Part shown: one piece after another, positions 26,093 through 35,527 of the stretch | How the letters are laid out: each line of letters begins with the position of its first letter | Position numbering within the stretch: position 1 is the stretch's first letter | From: Gammaproteobacteria bacterium | GTDB lineage: Bacteria > Pseudomonadota > Gammaproteobacteria > Pseudomonadales > Porticoccaceae | Assembly: GCA_018069465.1 (NCBI GenBank) | Contig: JAGPUW010000029.1 | Span: 124,001-188,000, forward strand | DNA length: 64,000 nucleotides | Direction: 5' to 3' | Position numbers and translations under genes: made by a program | The notes under the pieces: model-generated | What the model saw: only the letters and a program-made list of their open reading frames with translations | What the model was told of the DNA's origin: nothing | Database searches by the model: none

Positions 26093-26470
26093 TCAAAGTA
26101 CCTTTTGCAGCCCAGTCACAAAACCCGAAAGGTAGGACAAGAGCCAGACGCTCCAGACAAAGAAACCAAAGCGGTGAGTAGCGATAGCTTGTTGTTGCTT
26201 ATTGATAAAGATGAACAACACCCATAAAAAATGTAGCGACATCAGTATTAATGCGGCAAAGCCAAAAATAGCATGGGGCGTTAGTACGATGGCGCCAATA
26301 AATCGAATCGTTATCCAAACCCCTAGCGCATCCGAGCTAACCCCTAAAAAGAATACAATAATCTGCCATAACTTTAATTGTGGCGCCTGTCGTCCACTCC
26401 AGATTGCGGTGGAATATAAAATTAAAGCCAGGGTAAAAAAGACAGTCGCGATGATAATTTCTATGGGCAT
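26093..26470 (-). CDS. HsmA-like (TIGR03987) small membrane protein
   Basis: A 125-residue protein with four predicted membrane helices (about 4-22, 35-57, 63-90, 103-120), rich in aromatic residues. SDALGVWITIRF and TPHAIFGFAALILMSLHFLW match the pattern of the TIGR03987/HsmA family, whose function is unclear. It reads toward the riboswitch on the same strand. An upstream palindrome (26492-26513) could be its operator. Family assignment is from recall of motifs. Confidence 0.65.
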   Translation of the reverse strand: MPIEIIIATVFFTLALILYSTAIWSGRQAPQLKLWQIIVFFLGVSSDALGVWITIRFIGAIVLTPHAIFGFAALILMSLHFLWVLFIFINKQQQAIATHRFGFFVWSVWLLSYLSGFVTGLQKVL

Positions 26471-26491
26471 AATTCGGTATTAACTGAGTAG

Positions 26492-26513
26492 TTAGCCAGT
26501 ACAGTCTGGCTAA
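26492..26513. promoter_or_regulatory. palindrome upstream of the HsmA-like gene
   Basis: TTAGCCAG-TACAGT-CTGGCTAA has perfect 8-bp arms and a 6-bp spacer, 22 bp upstream of the HsmA-like ATG. The geometry suits a dimeric repressor. No regulator gene adjoins it. Confidence 0.35.
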
Positions 26514-26670
26514 GAAGTAGCTGTTTATTGTAAACGATTGGGGGCACTCTGACGCCAACAACAACGCTAGAGAGCGGCTTATGTCAGCCCACCCAGCGCC
26601 ACATTTATTACTGTGGCTGGCGAATAACAAAGCGTAGTATGAAGCATGACGACAAATACCGGATTGACAA

Positions 26671-27117
26671 ATGACAACAAGCCACTCAACAAAAAACCTC
26701 TCTGCTAGTTTGCTTTCTATTAAAGCCCTGCCCCTGTTACTTTTATTCACACTGCCCAACACTGCCCTTGCCAGCAGCCTAACGCAGGCCACTAACACCT
26801 TGTGCAGCAAAATAAAGTCCTGTGCCACGGCGCAAATGGTACAGCAGCAACTACCCCCGGTGATGCTGCAAATGATGACAGCTATGCTGGACGACACCTG
26901 TAGCGATATTATTTTACCCTACGCCAATAAAGCCACTAATGCCGGGCTGGAGAAAAAGTCTATTGCCTGCATAGAGAGCATTAACACCCTCAGTTGCAGC
27001 GCTGTTATGAAAGGTGCGGGGGGCGAGACAAGCGAGTGCAAAGCCCTGGAGAGGGCCGCCAACGAGGCGGGTATCAATACCAATATTGAGGCCTCCGGCG
27101 TGAAAGTCACTCCCTAA
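26671..27117 (+). CDS. secreted six-cysteine protein, unknown function
   Basis: A 148-residue protein with a signal peptide (about 1-35, SIKALPLLLLFTLPNTALAS). The mature part is helical and holds six cysteines (TLCSKIKSC, DDTCSDI, SIACIES, LSCSAV, SECKAL), an even number that could form three disulfides in the periplasm. No family is recognised. It lies 69 bp before the first acyl-CoA synthetase on the same strand and may share its transcript. Confidence 0.65.
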   Translation: MTTSHSTKNLSASLLSIKALPLLLLFTLPNTALASSLTQATNTLCSKIKSCATAQMVQQQLPPVMLQMMTAMLDDTCSDIILPYANKATNAGLEKKSIACIESINTLSCSAVMKGAGGETSECKALERAANEAGINTNIEASGVKVTP

Positions 27118-27186
27118 AATAGCGACCCGGCACCTCGCTGCGAGCAAGAGCTTTGGCTCCCTAAAAATAAAAAAGGACGTGCAAGC

Positions 27187-28950
27187 ATGGCGCAAACAGT
27201 AATGGCTGTAATGGAGGCTAGCGCCGCTAAAGGCGCAGCACTGCCTGCATTGCGAACAAAAAATCACGGCCAGTGGCAGACCACTACCTGGGCTGAATAT
27301 CGCGCCGAAACCCGACTCGTCGCTCGGGCCTTGATGGCCCTTGGCCTCGGCCCCAAAGAGGGCGTCATCATTATTGCGGAGAACTGCCACCAGTGGTTTA
27401 TTGGCAATATCGCCGCCATTTATAGCGGTGCGATACCGGTCGGCATTTACACCACCAGTAGCCCCGAACAATGCCAGTACATCGCTGAAAACTGCGATGC
27501 AAGGATCGCCATCGTTGATAATAGTGCGCAACTGGCCAAGCTTAAGGCCATTGCCGAGCAGCTACCCAAACTGCGAGCCATCGTGATGATAAAAGGTGGG
27601 GATAGCGCAGAGCACATACACAGCTGGGACGAACTGCCCGAGCTCGCCGAACACGTGTCGGAGCAAGCACTCGATGAACGCATTAAGGCCCGGCAGCCCG
27701 AGGACATCTGTACGCTAATTTACACCTCGGGCACCACTGGCAAGCCAAAGGGCGTGATGCTCAGCCACAGCAACCTTACCTGGATGGCCCAAAATAGCGT
27801 TGAAACGTATCACTGCAACTCCGATGAGCGCATCATCAGCTATCTGCCCCTAAGCCATATCGCCGAGCAAATATTCAGCCTCTATATACCGCTGTATTGT
27901 GGCGGCTGCACCTCCTTCGCTGAAAGCCTTGGTTTACTCGGCAACAACCTGCGCGAAGTTCGCCCTACCAGTTTTGTTGCCGTACCCCGAGTATGGGAAA
28001 AAATTCAAAGCAAAATGCTCATCGCCGGTAACGCCAGCCCGCCACTGCGCAAAAAAGTGGTCGCCTGGGCACGAAACTTAGGTCTTGCCGGTGGTTATGC
28101 ACTACAACAAAACAGGACTCCGCCCTTATTTTACAAGCTCGCCGAGAGGCTTGTTTTCTCCAAAATTAGGCGCGAGCTAGGCTTTGATCGCTGTCGCAAC
28201 CTGCTCTCTTCTGCGGCACCGATTTCCATCGACACACTGGAGTTCTTTCTCAGCCTGGGTCTGCCCATCTGCGAAATCTACGGCATGAGTGAATGCTCTG
28301 GCCCCGCGACCGTCGGTCTTGCCAATAATTACCACACCGACAAACTGGGGCTCTGTCTTCCCGGTGCAGAAATGCGTATCGCGCAAGACGGCGAAATACT
28401 GATGCGCGGCCCCCATATTTTTGCCGGTTACATAAAGAATGAGGCCGCCACCCGCGCAGCCATCGACAGTGATGGCTGGCTGCACACCGAAGATATCGGC
28501 ACAATTGATAGCCATGGTTTCCTGCAAGTCACCGCTCGCAAGAAAGACCTTATCATTACCTCCAGCGGCGAAAATATCGCCCCACAACTTTTGGAAGGCA
28601 AAATAAAAGCGCTTAGCGCCGTCAGCCAGGTTGTGGTGATTGGCGACCAGCGTAAATACCTGACCGCCCTCATCACGCTTGATCCCGAAACTCTGGATAG
28701 CACACTAGGCTGCGCGGGTAGCCAAGCGATGGGGCTAGAGGCGGCGGCGCAGTGCAAGCAGTTACAAGGCTATCTTCAGCAACAAATTAACGCCATTAAT
28801 AAAAACCTGGCCCAGGTGCAGAGCATAAAAAAATTCACTATTCTGGCTGATGATTTCAGCATTGCAGGCGACGAACTAACCCCGACCATGAAGATAAAGC
28901 GCAATATCGTCAGTCTTAAATATCAGGCACAAATTAGTGCCATGTATTAA
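27187..28950 (+). CDS. long-chain acyl-CoA synthetase, bubblegum-like, copy 1
   Basis: A 587-residue AMP-forming ligase that activates fatty acids to CoA thioesters. The phosphate loop TLIYTSGTTGKPKGVMLSH (about 178-196), the central EIYGMSE, GWLHTEDIG and the catalytic-lysine region LTPTMKIKRN are intact. Segments such as WFIGNIAAIYSGAIPVGIYT and SPEQCQYIAENCDA are typical of the bubblegum/FadD15 branch. A second copy of similar length lies 3.1 kb away on the same strand with the NarK- and TauE-like genes between. Chain length and the reason for duplication are unknown. Confidence 0.9.
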   Translation: MAQTVMAVMEASAAKGAALPALRTKNHGQWQTTTWAEYRAETRLVARALMALGLGPKEGVIIIAENCHQWFIGNIAAIYSGAIPVGIYTTSSPEQCQYIAENCDARIAIVDNSAQLAKLKAIAEQLPKLRAIVMIKGGDSAEHIHSWDELPELAEHVSEQALDERIKARQPEDICTLIYTSGTTGKPKGVMLSHSNLTWMAQNSVETYHCNSDERIISYLPLSHIAEQIFSLYIPLYCGGCTSFAESLGLLGNNLREVRPTSFVAVPRVWEKIQSKMLIAGNASPPLRKKVVAWARNLGLAGGYALQQNRTPPLFYKLAERLVFSKIRRELGFDRCRNLLSSAAPISIDTLEFFLSLGLPICEIYGMSECSGPATVGLANNYHTDKLGLCLPGAEMRIAQDGEILMRGPHIFAGYIKNEAATRAAIDSDGWLHTEDIGTIDSHGFLQVTARKKDLIITSSGENIAPQLLEGKIKALSAVSQVVVIGDQRKYLTALITLDPETLDSTLGCAGSQAMGLEAAAQCKQLQGYLQQQINAINKNLAQVQSIKKFTILADDFSIAGDELTPTMKIKRNIVSLKYQAQISAMY

Positions 28951-29249
28951 ACGCCCCTCTGTTACGCCTCTCATGAGGGGATTAGCTACCCCGCCAGTTG
29001 TAGCCCCCATTAGCCGTCATTTCTTTACCGGCAGCTATTGTGACTCGAACTGGTGCATAAAAATATTTATGCCCCGCCTTTGCTCATCCGACTAGTGTGC
29101 AAAGCTCTAATCTGTACAATTCTCAAACGCACACAAAACGCCTAAGCCATTGTTTTCTATCAAATTAGTAAAGTTGGCCTGCTAGTTGCTATATCCAGCA
29201 CATATTACTTATGTAATACCGTCACTGACGACAACCCAAATAGAGACCC

Positions 29250-30725
29250 ATGATGAGTGAACCCCAGCTAAAACTGCTGAATTTTTCGGACAGTTCAATC
29301 AAAACCCTGCACGTCGCATGGTTTGCCTTCTTTTTGACCTTCGTTATGTGGTTCAGCCACGCGCCAATGAAGCCCTTCATTATGGCCGCTTTTGATATGA
29401 GCAATGCCCAATGGAAGGCCCTGCTGATTCTCAATGTGGCCTTGACCATTCCCGCCAGAATTGTCATCGGCATTCTGGTCGATAAGTTCGGGCCGAGGAT
29501 TGTTTACAGCGGGCTGTTAATTTCCTCTGCCTTTTTATGCTGGGGTTTCGCCTTTGCCCAAAGCTACGAGCAATTGGCCCTGTTTCGCTTTCTCTGTGGC
29601 TTTATTGGCGCTGGTTTTGTGATTGGTATTCGCCTGGTTGGCGAATGGTTTCCGGCAAAAACTGTTGGCTTAGCCGAGGGCATCTACGGCGGCTGGGGTA
29701 ACTTTGGCTCTGCTGCTGCCGCGTGGACACTACCCGCTGTTGCGGCCTATATGTACGGCGGCGACGATGGCTGGCGCTATGCCATTGCCACGACTGGCGT
29801 GGTGGCTTTTTTCTACGGCTTTGTCTTTTATAGAGTGGCTCGCAATACACCGAAGGGCTCAACGTATTTCAAGCCTAAAAAGTCTGGCGGTCTCGAAGTA
29901 TCGAATAAGAAGGATTTCTATCTTTATCTCGCCATGAACATACCCATGTATTTAGCGCTGGGCGTACTCGCATGGAAACTGTCATCACCTGCCGTCGGCC
30001 TGCTGACAGACACTTATACGCAAATTATCTGGTTAATTCTGGCCGTGCTTTTTGTCTATCAGGTTTACAGTATTTATCAGGTCAATAAAGAGCATCTCGA
30101 ACACAGCCTGCCCGAAATTGAGCAATACAAATTCAAACAAGTGGCCATTCTGGACTGGGCTTACTTTGTGACCTTTGGGTCTGAGCTGGCCGTGGTTTCA
30201 ATGTTGCCCGCCTTTTTTATGGAGACTTTTGATCTCAGTCCAATCGAGGCCGGCATGCTCGGTGGCGCGTTCGCCATTATGAATTTAGTCGCCCGCCCCG
30301 GTGGTGGTTATCTCTCGGATAAATTTGGCCGCAAGAAAACCATGTCCATTCTTATCGGCGGCTTAACCATTGGCTATTTAATACTGTCCACGGTTGAAAG
30401 CAGCTGGAGCATCCCCCTCGCCGTGGCTGCGGTAATGTTCTGCTCGTTCTTTGTGCAGGCTGGCGAAGGCGCTGTATTTGCCATGGTGCCACTGGTCAAG
30501 CGCCGCATGACGGGCCAGATTGCCGGCATGGTCGGCGCCTACGGCAACGTCGGTGGCGTGACCTTCCTCACCGTTTATTCCTTCGTTGAGACCTCAACTT
30601 TCTTTATGGTTATTGCCGCTGCCGCAGCGGTTTGCCTGGTGCTGGTGCAGTTTATTGAAGAGCCCAAAGGCCACATGCACGAAGTGCTTCCCGACGGAAC
30701 TGTACAGCTTATTGAAGTGTCATAA
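29250..30725 (+). CDS. NarK-like major facilitator transporter
   Basis: A 491-residue MFS protein with about twelve helices. Two glycine-rich segments, [12 protein letters not shown] (helix 5 region) and [12 protein letters not shown] (helix 11 region), match the nitrate signature of the nitrate/nitrite porter family. The MFS loop motifs are DKFGPR and the second-half DKFGRKK. An additional hydrophobic pair near residues 225-275 lengthens the middle loop. Nitrate or nitrite transport is the family expectation, but no nitrate or nitrite reductase is in the window, so another anion is possible. The start used is the second of two ATGs near 29250. Confidence 0.75.
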   Translation: MMSEPQLKLLNFSDSSIKTLHVAWFAFFLTFVMWFSHAPMKPFIMAAFDMSNAQWKALLILNVALTIPARIVIGILVDKFGPRIVYSGLLISSAFLCWGFAFAQSYEQLALFRFLCGFIGAGFVIGIRLVGEWFPAKTVGLAEGIYGGWGNFGSAAAAWTLPAVAAYMYGGDDGWRYAIATTGVVAFFYGFVFYRVARNTPKGSTYFKPKKSGGLEVSNKKDFYLYLAMNIPMYLALGVLAWKLSSPAVGLLTDTYTQIIWLILAVLFVYQVYSIYQVNKEHLEHSLPEIEQYKFKQVAILDWAYFVTFGSELAVVSMLPAFFMETFDLSPIEAGMLGGAFAIMNLVARPGGGYLSDKFGRKKTMSILIGGLTIGYLILSTVESSWSIPLAVAAVMFCSFFVQAGEGAVFAMVPLVKRRMTGQIAGMVGAYGNVGGVTFLTVYSFVETSTFFMVIAAAAAVCLVLVQFIEEPKGHMHEVLPDGTVQLIEVS

Positions 30726-30744
30726 GCCCTGTTTAAAACCTAAA

Positions 30745-30776
30745 ATAGCGGGCTTGTGTAGCAATAAGCCCGCTAT
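30745..30776. terminator. bidirectional hairpin between convergent genes
   Basis: ATAGCGGGCTT pairs perfectly with AAGCCCGCTAT around a 10-base loop, flanked by A-rich and T-rich ends. It lies between the convergent NarK-like and TauE-like genes and can serve both strands. Confidence 0.75.
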
Positions 30777-30789
30777 ATTTACAGCCCCA

Positions 30790-31593
30790 CTAGAGCACTG
30801 AAAAAAGCATCTTCACACCCAGCACGACGAGCAGTACCGCGAATATTTTTTTCAATATCGGCACCGGTAAACGATGCACCATTCGCGCACCAAGAGGCGC
30901 CGTAAAAAAGCTCGCCGCCGAAATTAATAACACGGCGGGTAGATAAATAAAGCCAAAGGTATAATTTTCTGGCGATGAATTTTCCCAGCCATTGAGTAAA
31001 TAGCCCAGCGTACCCGCTACAGAAATGGGCAAGCCGATGGCGGCGGAGGTGCCAATCGCCTTTCTAATTTCAACATTCTGCCAGCTGAGAAAAGGCACGG
31101 TTAAAGAACCGCCGCCAATCGATACCAGGGCCGATATTGCACCAATACCCGAGCCCGCCGCCAATAAGCCAGCACTGCCCGACAGCTCGCGACTCGGCTT
31201 GGGCTTTTTATTGAGAAACATTTGCACCGATACCGCGCCCATAAAGAGCGCAAAAAATATCGCCAATTGTGCCGAGCTAATATATTTAGCCACAAAGGTC
31301 GCGACAAAAGTGCCGACAATGATGCCCGGTGTCATGCCTCTGACCACCGGCCAAAGTACTCCGCCGTTGGCATGATGAGCCCGCAAGCTGGCTAGCGAGG
31401 TGGCAATAATGGATGCCATAGAAGTCCCCAGAGCCAGGTGAACAACGCTATCGAGGGGCACACCCTGGATTAAAAAGATCGAGGTCAGCGCGGGCACCAT
31501 AATACCGCCACCGCCAATGCCCAGCAGCCCCGCCATAAAGCCGACAAAAGTGCCCAGCACCAGAAAGCCCGCTATCCATTCAGGATCTAACAT
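30790..31593 (-). CDS. TauE/SafE (TSUP) anion permease
   Basis: A 267-residue membrane protein with about eight helices. Both family half-signatures are seen: GLLGIGGGGIMVPALTSIF near the start and ALVSIGGGSLTVPFLSWQN in the second half. TSUP proteins move sulfite, sulfoacetate or related small organic anions; the substrate here cannot be read. A small two-helix gene lies 27 bp upstream on the same strand. Confidence 0.85.
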   Translation of the reverse strand: MLDPEWIAGFLVLGTFVGFMAGLLGIGGGGIMVPALTSIFLIQGVPLDSVVHLALGTSMASIIATSLASLRAHHANGGVLWPVVRGMTPGIIVGTFVATFVAKYISSAQLAIFFALFMGAVSVQMFLNKKPKPSRELSGSAGLLAAGSGIGAISALVSIGGGSLTVPFLSWQNVEIRKAIGTSAAIGLPISVAGTLGYLLNGWENSSPENYTFGFIYLPAVLLISAASFFTAPLGARMVHRLPVPILKKIFAVLLVVLGVKMLFSVL

Positions 31594-31620
31594 ATTACTT
31601 GCACCGATCTTTCCTCATCA

Positions 31621-31830
31621 TTACTGGCGCCCAAAAAAACGGGGCAATGACATCAAAATAATACCCACCACAACCAGGGCAAAAACATTTGCGACAAAGT
31701 AGGGATAAATGATTAACGCGATACCCGTATAACGAGCGACGGTGTGGTCTTGTCTCTTACCATAAATAAAATAAGCAAAGCCTATAGACCCAAACAAAAG
31801 CGCCCAAAGCATCATAGCTGTATCAAACAT
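31621..31830 (-). CDS. small two-helix membrane protein
   Basis: A 69-residue protein with hydrophobic segments at about 5-22 and 38-60. The pattern WALLFGSIGFAYFIYGKRQD with a central basic loop is common in small bacterial inner-membrane proteins of unknown role. It probably shares a transcript with the TSUP permease downstream. Confidence 0.6.
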   Translation of the reverse strand: MFDTAMMLWALLFGSIGFAYFIYGKRQDHTVARYTGIALIIYPYFVANVFALVVVGIILMSLPRFFGRQ

Positions 31831-32059
31831 TGAATTTCACTCCGCTCTCATCGCCAAAAATACTGCCCAAAATGGGCCATATACCCTTTAGCCAGCTCAT
31901 CTAAAACCCTTAATACAATAGCCATTATCTGGCCAAATTAGCGCTCAGCCATGGGCGGAATGACGCTCTCGGGCATCACTCAAAAAGGCAGCGGGCTCTT
32001 AGACAAGCCACCCACAAGGGCGTAGGATCAAAGCCATAATTATAAGGAGGGAGCGCGCC

Positions 32060-33847
32060 ATGACCAGCACTGTTATGGAAGCAATGGATACTTGTGCTGC
32101 GAAATTTGCAGCCTTGCCCGCGCTAAGATCGAAGATCAAGGGCCAATGGCAGACCGTCACCTGGGCAGAGTATCACGCCCAAATCCGCTTAGTAGCCCGG
32201 GCAATGATGGCCCTTGGCCTGGCGCCGAAAGAGGGTCTTGCCATTATCGGCAACAACTGTCCCCAGTGGTTTATTGCCAATAATGCGGCCATCTACAGCG
32301 GGGCGCTGCCAGCAGGCATTTACGCCACCAACAGCCCTGAGCAATGTCACTATATCGCTGAAAACTGCGACGCGACTATCGCCGTCGTTGAAAACAGCGA
32401 ACAACTGGGGAAGTTCCAAGTCATTGCACATCGGCTGCCCAAGTTGAAAGCCATTATCGTGATGACCGAGAGGGTCGATACCTCGGTGAATAGCGCCGCC
32501 ACTCCGCAACAGATTGTCGCCTGGAAGGATCTTCCCGCGCTTGCCCAGCAGGTTTCTGAAGAAGCGCTAGACTCTCGCATTAAGGCGCAAACAGCGGATG
32601 ACATTTGCACGCTTATTTACACTTCGGGAACCACCGGCAACCCAAAGGGGGTGATGCTCAGTCATCGAAATCTGACCTGGTCAAGCAAAACGGCGATTGA
32701 CTTTTTCGCCCTCACATCCGACGACCGCGTTATCAGCTATCTACCACTGAGTCATATCGCCGAACAAATCTTTACTCTCCACATGCCTATGTACTCCGGC
32801 GGCTGTACCTCCTTCGCTGAAAGCTTAGACCTGCTCGGCGATAACCTTCGCGAAGTAAGGCCGACTCGTTTCTTAGGTGTACCAAGAGTCTGGGAGAAGA
32901 TTCAAGCCAAAATAGTCGCCGCTGGCCAGGCCAGTCCACCGCAGCGCAAAAAAATCGTCGCATGGGCACGCAAACAGGGCCTTGCCGGCGGCTACGCCAA
33001 ACAGCAAGGCCAATCACTACCGTTATTTTTTGGTGTCGCCAATAAACTGGTTTTTTCAAAAGTCAGACAGCAACTCGGCTTCGACCGATGCCTTCATCTG
33101 CTGACCGGTGCCGCCCCTATTTCACTCGATACTCTGGAATTTTTTCTGAGCCTGGGCCTACCCGTTTGCGAAATCTACGGCATGAGCGAATCCTCGGGCC
33201 TGGCCAGCATTTCCCTCGCCAATGACTGTCGCACCGGTAAACTGGGTCGCGCCATCCCCGGCACTGAGATGCGCATCGCCGCAGATGGCGAAATCCTGCT
33301 GCGCGGCCCTCACGTCTTTGCGGGCTATCTTAAAAAGCCAGCCGCTACTAGCGAAACGATTGATAGCGAAGGCTGGCTGCACTCTGGCGATCTCGGCGAC
33401 ATTAATAGCGAGGGCTACCTGCAAATAACCGGCAGGAAAAAAGATATTATCATTACCTCTGGCGGTGAAAATATCGCACCGCAACTATTGGAAGGAAAAA
33501 TAAAAGCCATTGCCGCCATTAGCCAGGTCGTGGTTATCGGCGATCAACGCAAGTACCTCACCGCCCTGATTACCCTCAATGCAGAAACCTTAGACAGTGA
33601 GCTGGTCTATGCTGGCAGCCCGGCCTGTGGGGCGGCAGAAGCGGCAAGCTGCGACAAAATGCTCGCCTACCTGCAAAGCCAAATTGATGACGTTAATAAA
33701 AGCCTCGCCCAGGTTCAGACCATTAAAAAGTTCACCGTATTAACGGCAGACTTTAGTATTGAAGGCGATGAATTGACCCCGACCATGAAAGTAAAACGCA
33801 ATGTCGTCAGTATTAAGTACGAAGCAGAAATTGCGGCCATGTATTAA
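32060..33847 (+). CDS. long-chain acyl-CoA synthetase, bubblegum-like, copy 2
   Basis: A 595-residue paralogue of the synthetase at 27187-28950, colinear throughout. The phosphate loop TLIYTSGTTGNPKGVMLSH, EIYGMSESSGLAS, GWLHSGDLGD and LTPTMKVKRN are intact, so both copies look active. AAGGAGG precedes the ATG. It is eight residues longer, mainly through a short insertion near residue 137 (VDTSVNSAATPQQ). The likely role is fatty acid activation feeding beta-oxidation such as the operon at 43.5-48.6 kb. Confidence 0.9.
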   Translation: MTSTVMEAMDTCAAKFAALPALRSKIKGQWQTVTWAEYHAQIRLVARAMMALGLAPKEGLAIIGNNCPQWFIANNAAIYSGALPAGIYATNSPEQCHYIAENCDATIAVVENSEQLGKFQVIAHRLPKLKAIIVMTERVDTSVNSAATPQQIVAWKDLPALAQQVSEEALDSRIKAQTADDICTLIYTSGTTGNPKGVMLSHRNLTWSSKTAIDFFALTSDDRVISYLPLSHIAEQIFTLHMPMYSGGCTSFAESLDLLGDNLREVRPTRFLGVPRVWEKIQAKIVAAGQASPPQRKKIVAWARKQGLAGGYAKQQGQSLPLFFGVANKLVFSKVRQQLGFDRCLHLLTGAAPISLDTLEFFLSLGLPVCEIYGMSESSGLASISLANDCRTGKLGRAIPGTEMRIAADGEILLRGPHVFAGYLKKPAATSETIDSEGWLHSGDLGDINSEGYLQITGRKKDIIITSGGENIAPQLLEGKIKAIAAISQVVVIGDQRKYLTALITLNAETLDSELVYAGSPACGAAEAASCDKMLAYLQSQIDDVNKSLAQVQTIKKFTVLTADFSIEGDELTPTMKVKRNVVSIKYEAEIAAMY

Positions 33848-34000
33848 TTTTAATGTTTAATGGCAACAAAAAATCAAGCCCCTGTCCCTCCATTAATAGC
33901 CTCTATTCGGCTCTAGTGTCGATGAAGGAATAACCCTGTATATCCTCTGACGTTTTATTGTCAGTAATAATTTCTGTGGATTTAATTTTCTTTGCGCCCA

Positions 34001-35374
34001 CTAAAAATCAAAAATATCCAGCGCTTCACTCAATTTATGCACCGCAATCACTTCCATGCCGTCAATTGGCTGACGCGGGGCGTTGCCCGCTGGCACGATG
34101 GCACGCTTAAAGCCGTGCTTGGCCGCTTCGCGCAAACGCTCCTGACCGCTGGGCACCGGACGAATTTCACCGGACAGACCCACCTCGCCAAACACCATCA
34201 AGTCACGAGACAGAGGGCTATCGCGAAAGCTGGATACCACCGCGAGTATCAGCGCCAGATCGGCACTGGGCTCCAGTACTTTGACGCCACCGACGACGTT
34301 AACAAAGACATCCTGATCACCCACCATTAAACCGCCGTGGCGATGTAGTACTGCCAGCAGCATCGCCAGTCGGTTGTGATCCAGGCCAACAGTGACACGT
34401 CGTGGATTGCCGAGACTGCTGTCGTCGACCAGAGCCTGAATTTCCACCAGTAGCGGGCGAGTACCCTCCCACACCACCATCACCACGCTGCCCGAGGCGA
34501 TTTCTTCCCCGCGCTGCAAAAAAATAGCCGAGGGATTGGCGACTTCTTTTAAGCCCTGCTCTGTCATCGCAAACACGCCCAGCTCGTTAACCGCGCCAAA
34601 GCGGTTTTTGTGGCTGCGCAGGGTGCGAAAACGGGTATCGGCGGTGCCTTCGAGCATCAGTGAGCAGTCGATCATATGTTCCAGTACTTTCGGCCCGGCC
34701 AGTGAGCCCTCTTTGGTGACGTGGCCCACCAGCAGCAAAATAATGCCGTTCTGTTTTGCCAGGCGAATCAACAGCGCTGCACTCTCGCGCACCTGGGAAA
34801 CACTGCCCGGCGCCGAACTGATATCTTCGCAGTGCATCACTTGAATGGAGTCGACCACCAGTATTTTTGGCCGCTGGCGCTGCGCCGTGGCACACACCGT
34901 TTCGGCTGAAGTCTCCGCCATAATATTGACTTTATGGGTCGGCAGGCCAAGGCGCTTGGCCCGCATGGCGACCTGCTGGGGCGACTCTTCTCCGGTGACA
35001 TAAAGACAGCTGTGGCTCTGCGCCAGGTGACAGAGAGTTTGCAGTAGAAGGGTACTTTTACCCGCCCCCGGCTCACCGCCGATCAACACGCAGCTGCCCG
35101 TCACCAGCCCGCCACCGAGCACCAGATCAAACTCACCGGCACCGGTGGCAATACGCGGCAACTCGTCAATTTCAATATCCGACAGCAAGCTGACATCACC
35201 ACCCACAGCCCCGGAATAGCCACTGCGGCCCCCACCTGAGGGCGCTTTGACGACAGCCATGCGCACTTCACTGAGGGTGTTCCAGGTGTTGCACTCACTG
35301 CACTGGCCCTGCCATTTTGTATAATCTGCGCCGCAATCGTTGCAAACGTAAGCCGAGCTTTTCTTTTTTGCCAC
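34001..35374 (-). CDS. radA: DNA repair protein RadA
   Basis: A 457-residue RecA-like branch-migration ATPase. An N-terminal zinc finger (CNDCGADYTKWQGQCSEC, about 11-28) is followed by Walker A (GGEPGAGKSTLL) and Walker B-like ILVVDSIQVM. The RadA-specific KNRFG appears in LRSHKNRFGAVNELGVF. A Lon-protease-like C-terminal domain contains VNVVGGVKVLEPSADLALI. Length and motif order are standard. RadA processes recombination intermediates. Its neighbour on the other strand is a primosome-related pair. Confidence 0.96.
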   Translation of the reverse strand: MAKKKSSAYVCNDCGADYTKWQGQCSECNTWNTLSEVRMAVVKAPSGGGRSGYSGAVGGDVSLLSDIEIDELPRIATGAGEFDLVLGGGLVTGSCVLIGGEPGAGKSTLLLQTLCHLAQSHSCLYVTGEESPQQVAMRAKRLGLPTHKVNIMAETSAETVCATAQRQRPKILVVDSIQVMHCEDISSAPGSVSQVRESAALLIRLAKQNGIILLLVGHVTKEGSLAGPKVLEHMIDCSLMLEGTADTRFRTLRSHKNRFGAVNELGVFAMTEQGLKEVANPSAIFLQRGEEIASGSVVMVVWEGTRPLLVEIQALVDDSSLGNPRRVTVGLDHNRLAMLLAVLHRHGGLMVGDQDVFVNVVGGVKVLEPSADLALILAVVSSFRDSPLSRDLMVFGEVGLSGEIRPVPSGQERLREAAKHGFKRAIVPAGNAPRQPIDGMEVIAVHKLSEALDIFDF

Positions 35375-35527
35375 GCGCTATTCCACCTGTGATCGAGAGC
35401 CCGCATCCTACCGTGGCTGTCGCGGCGGGACAATCATCTCACCGGTCCCGCCATGCTCGCTACTTTGAGTCACCACTTCTCCCCCACCACAGACCCTAAG
35501 TTGGGGCAAATCTGCTAGAGTATTGCC

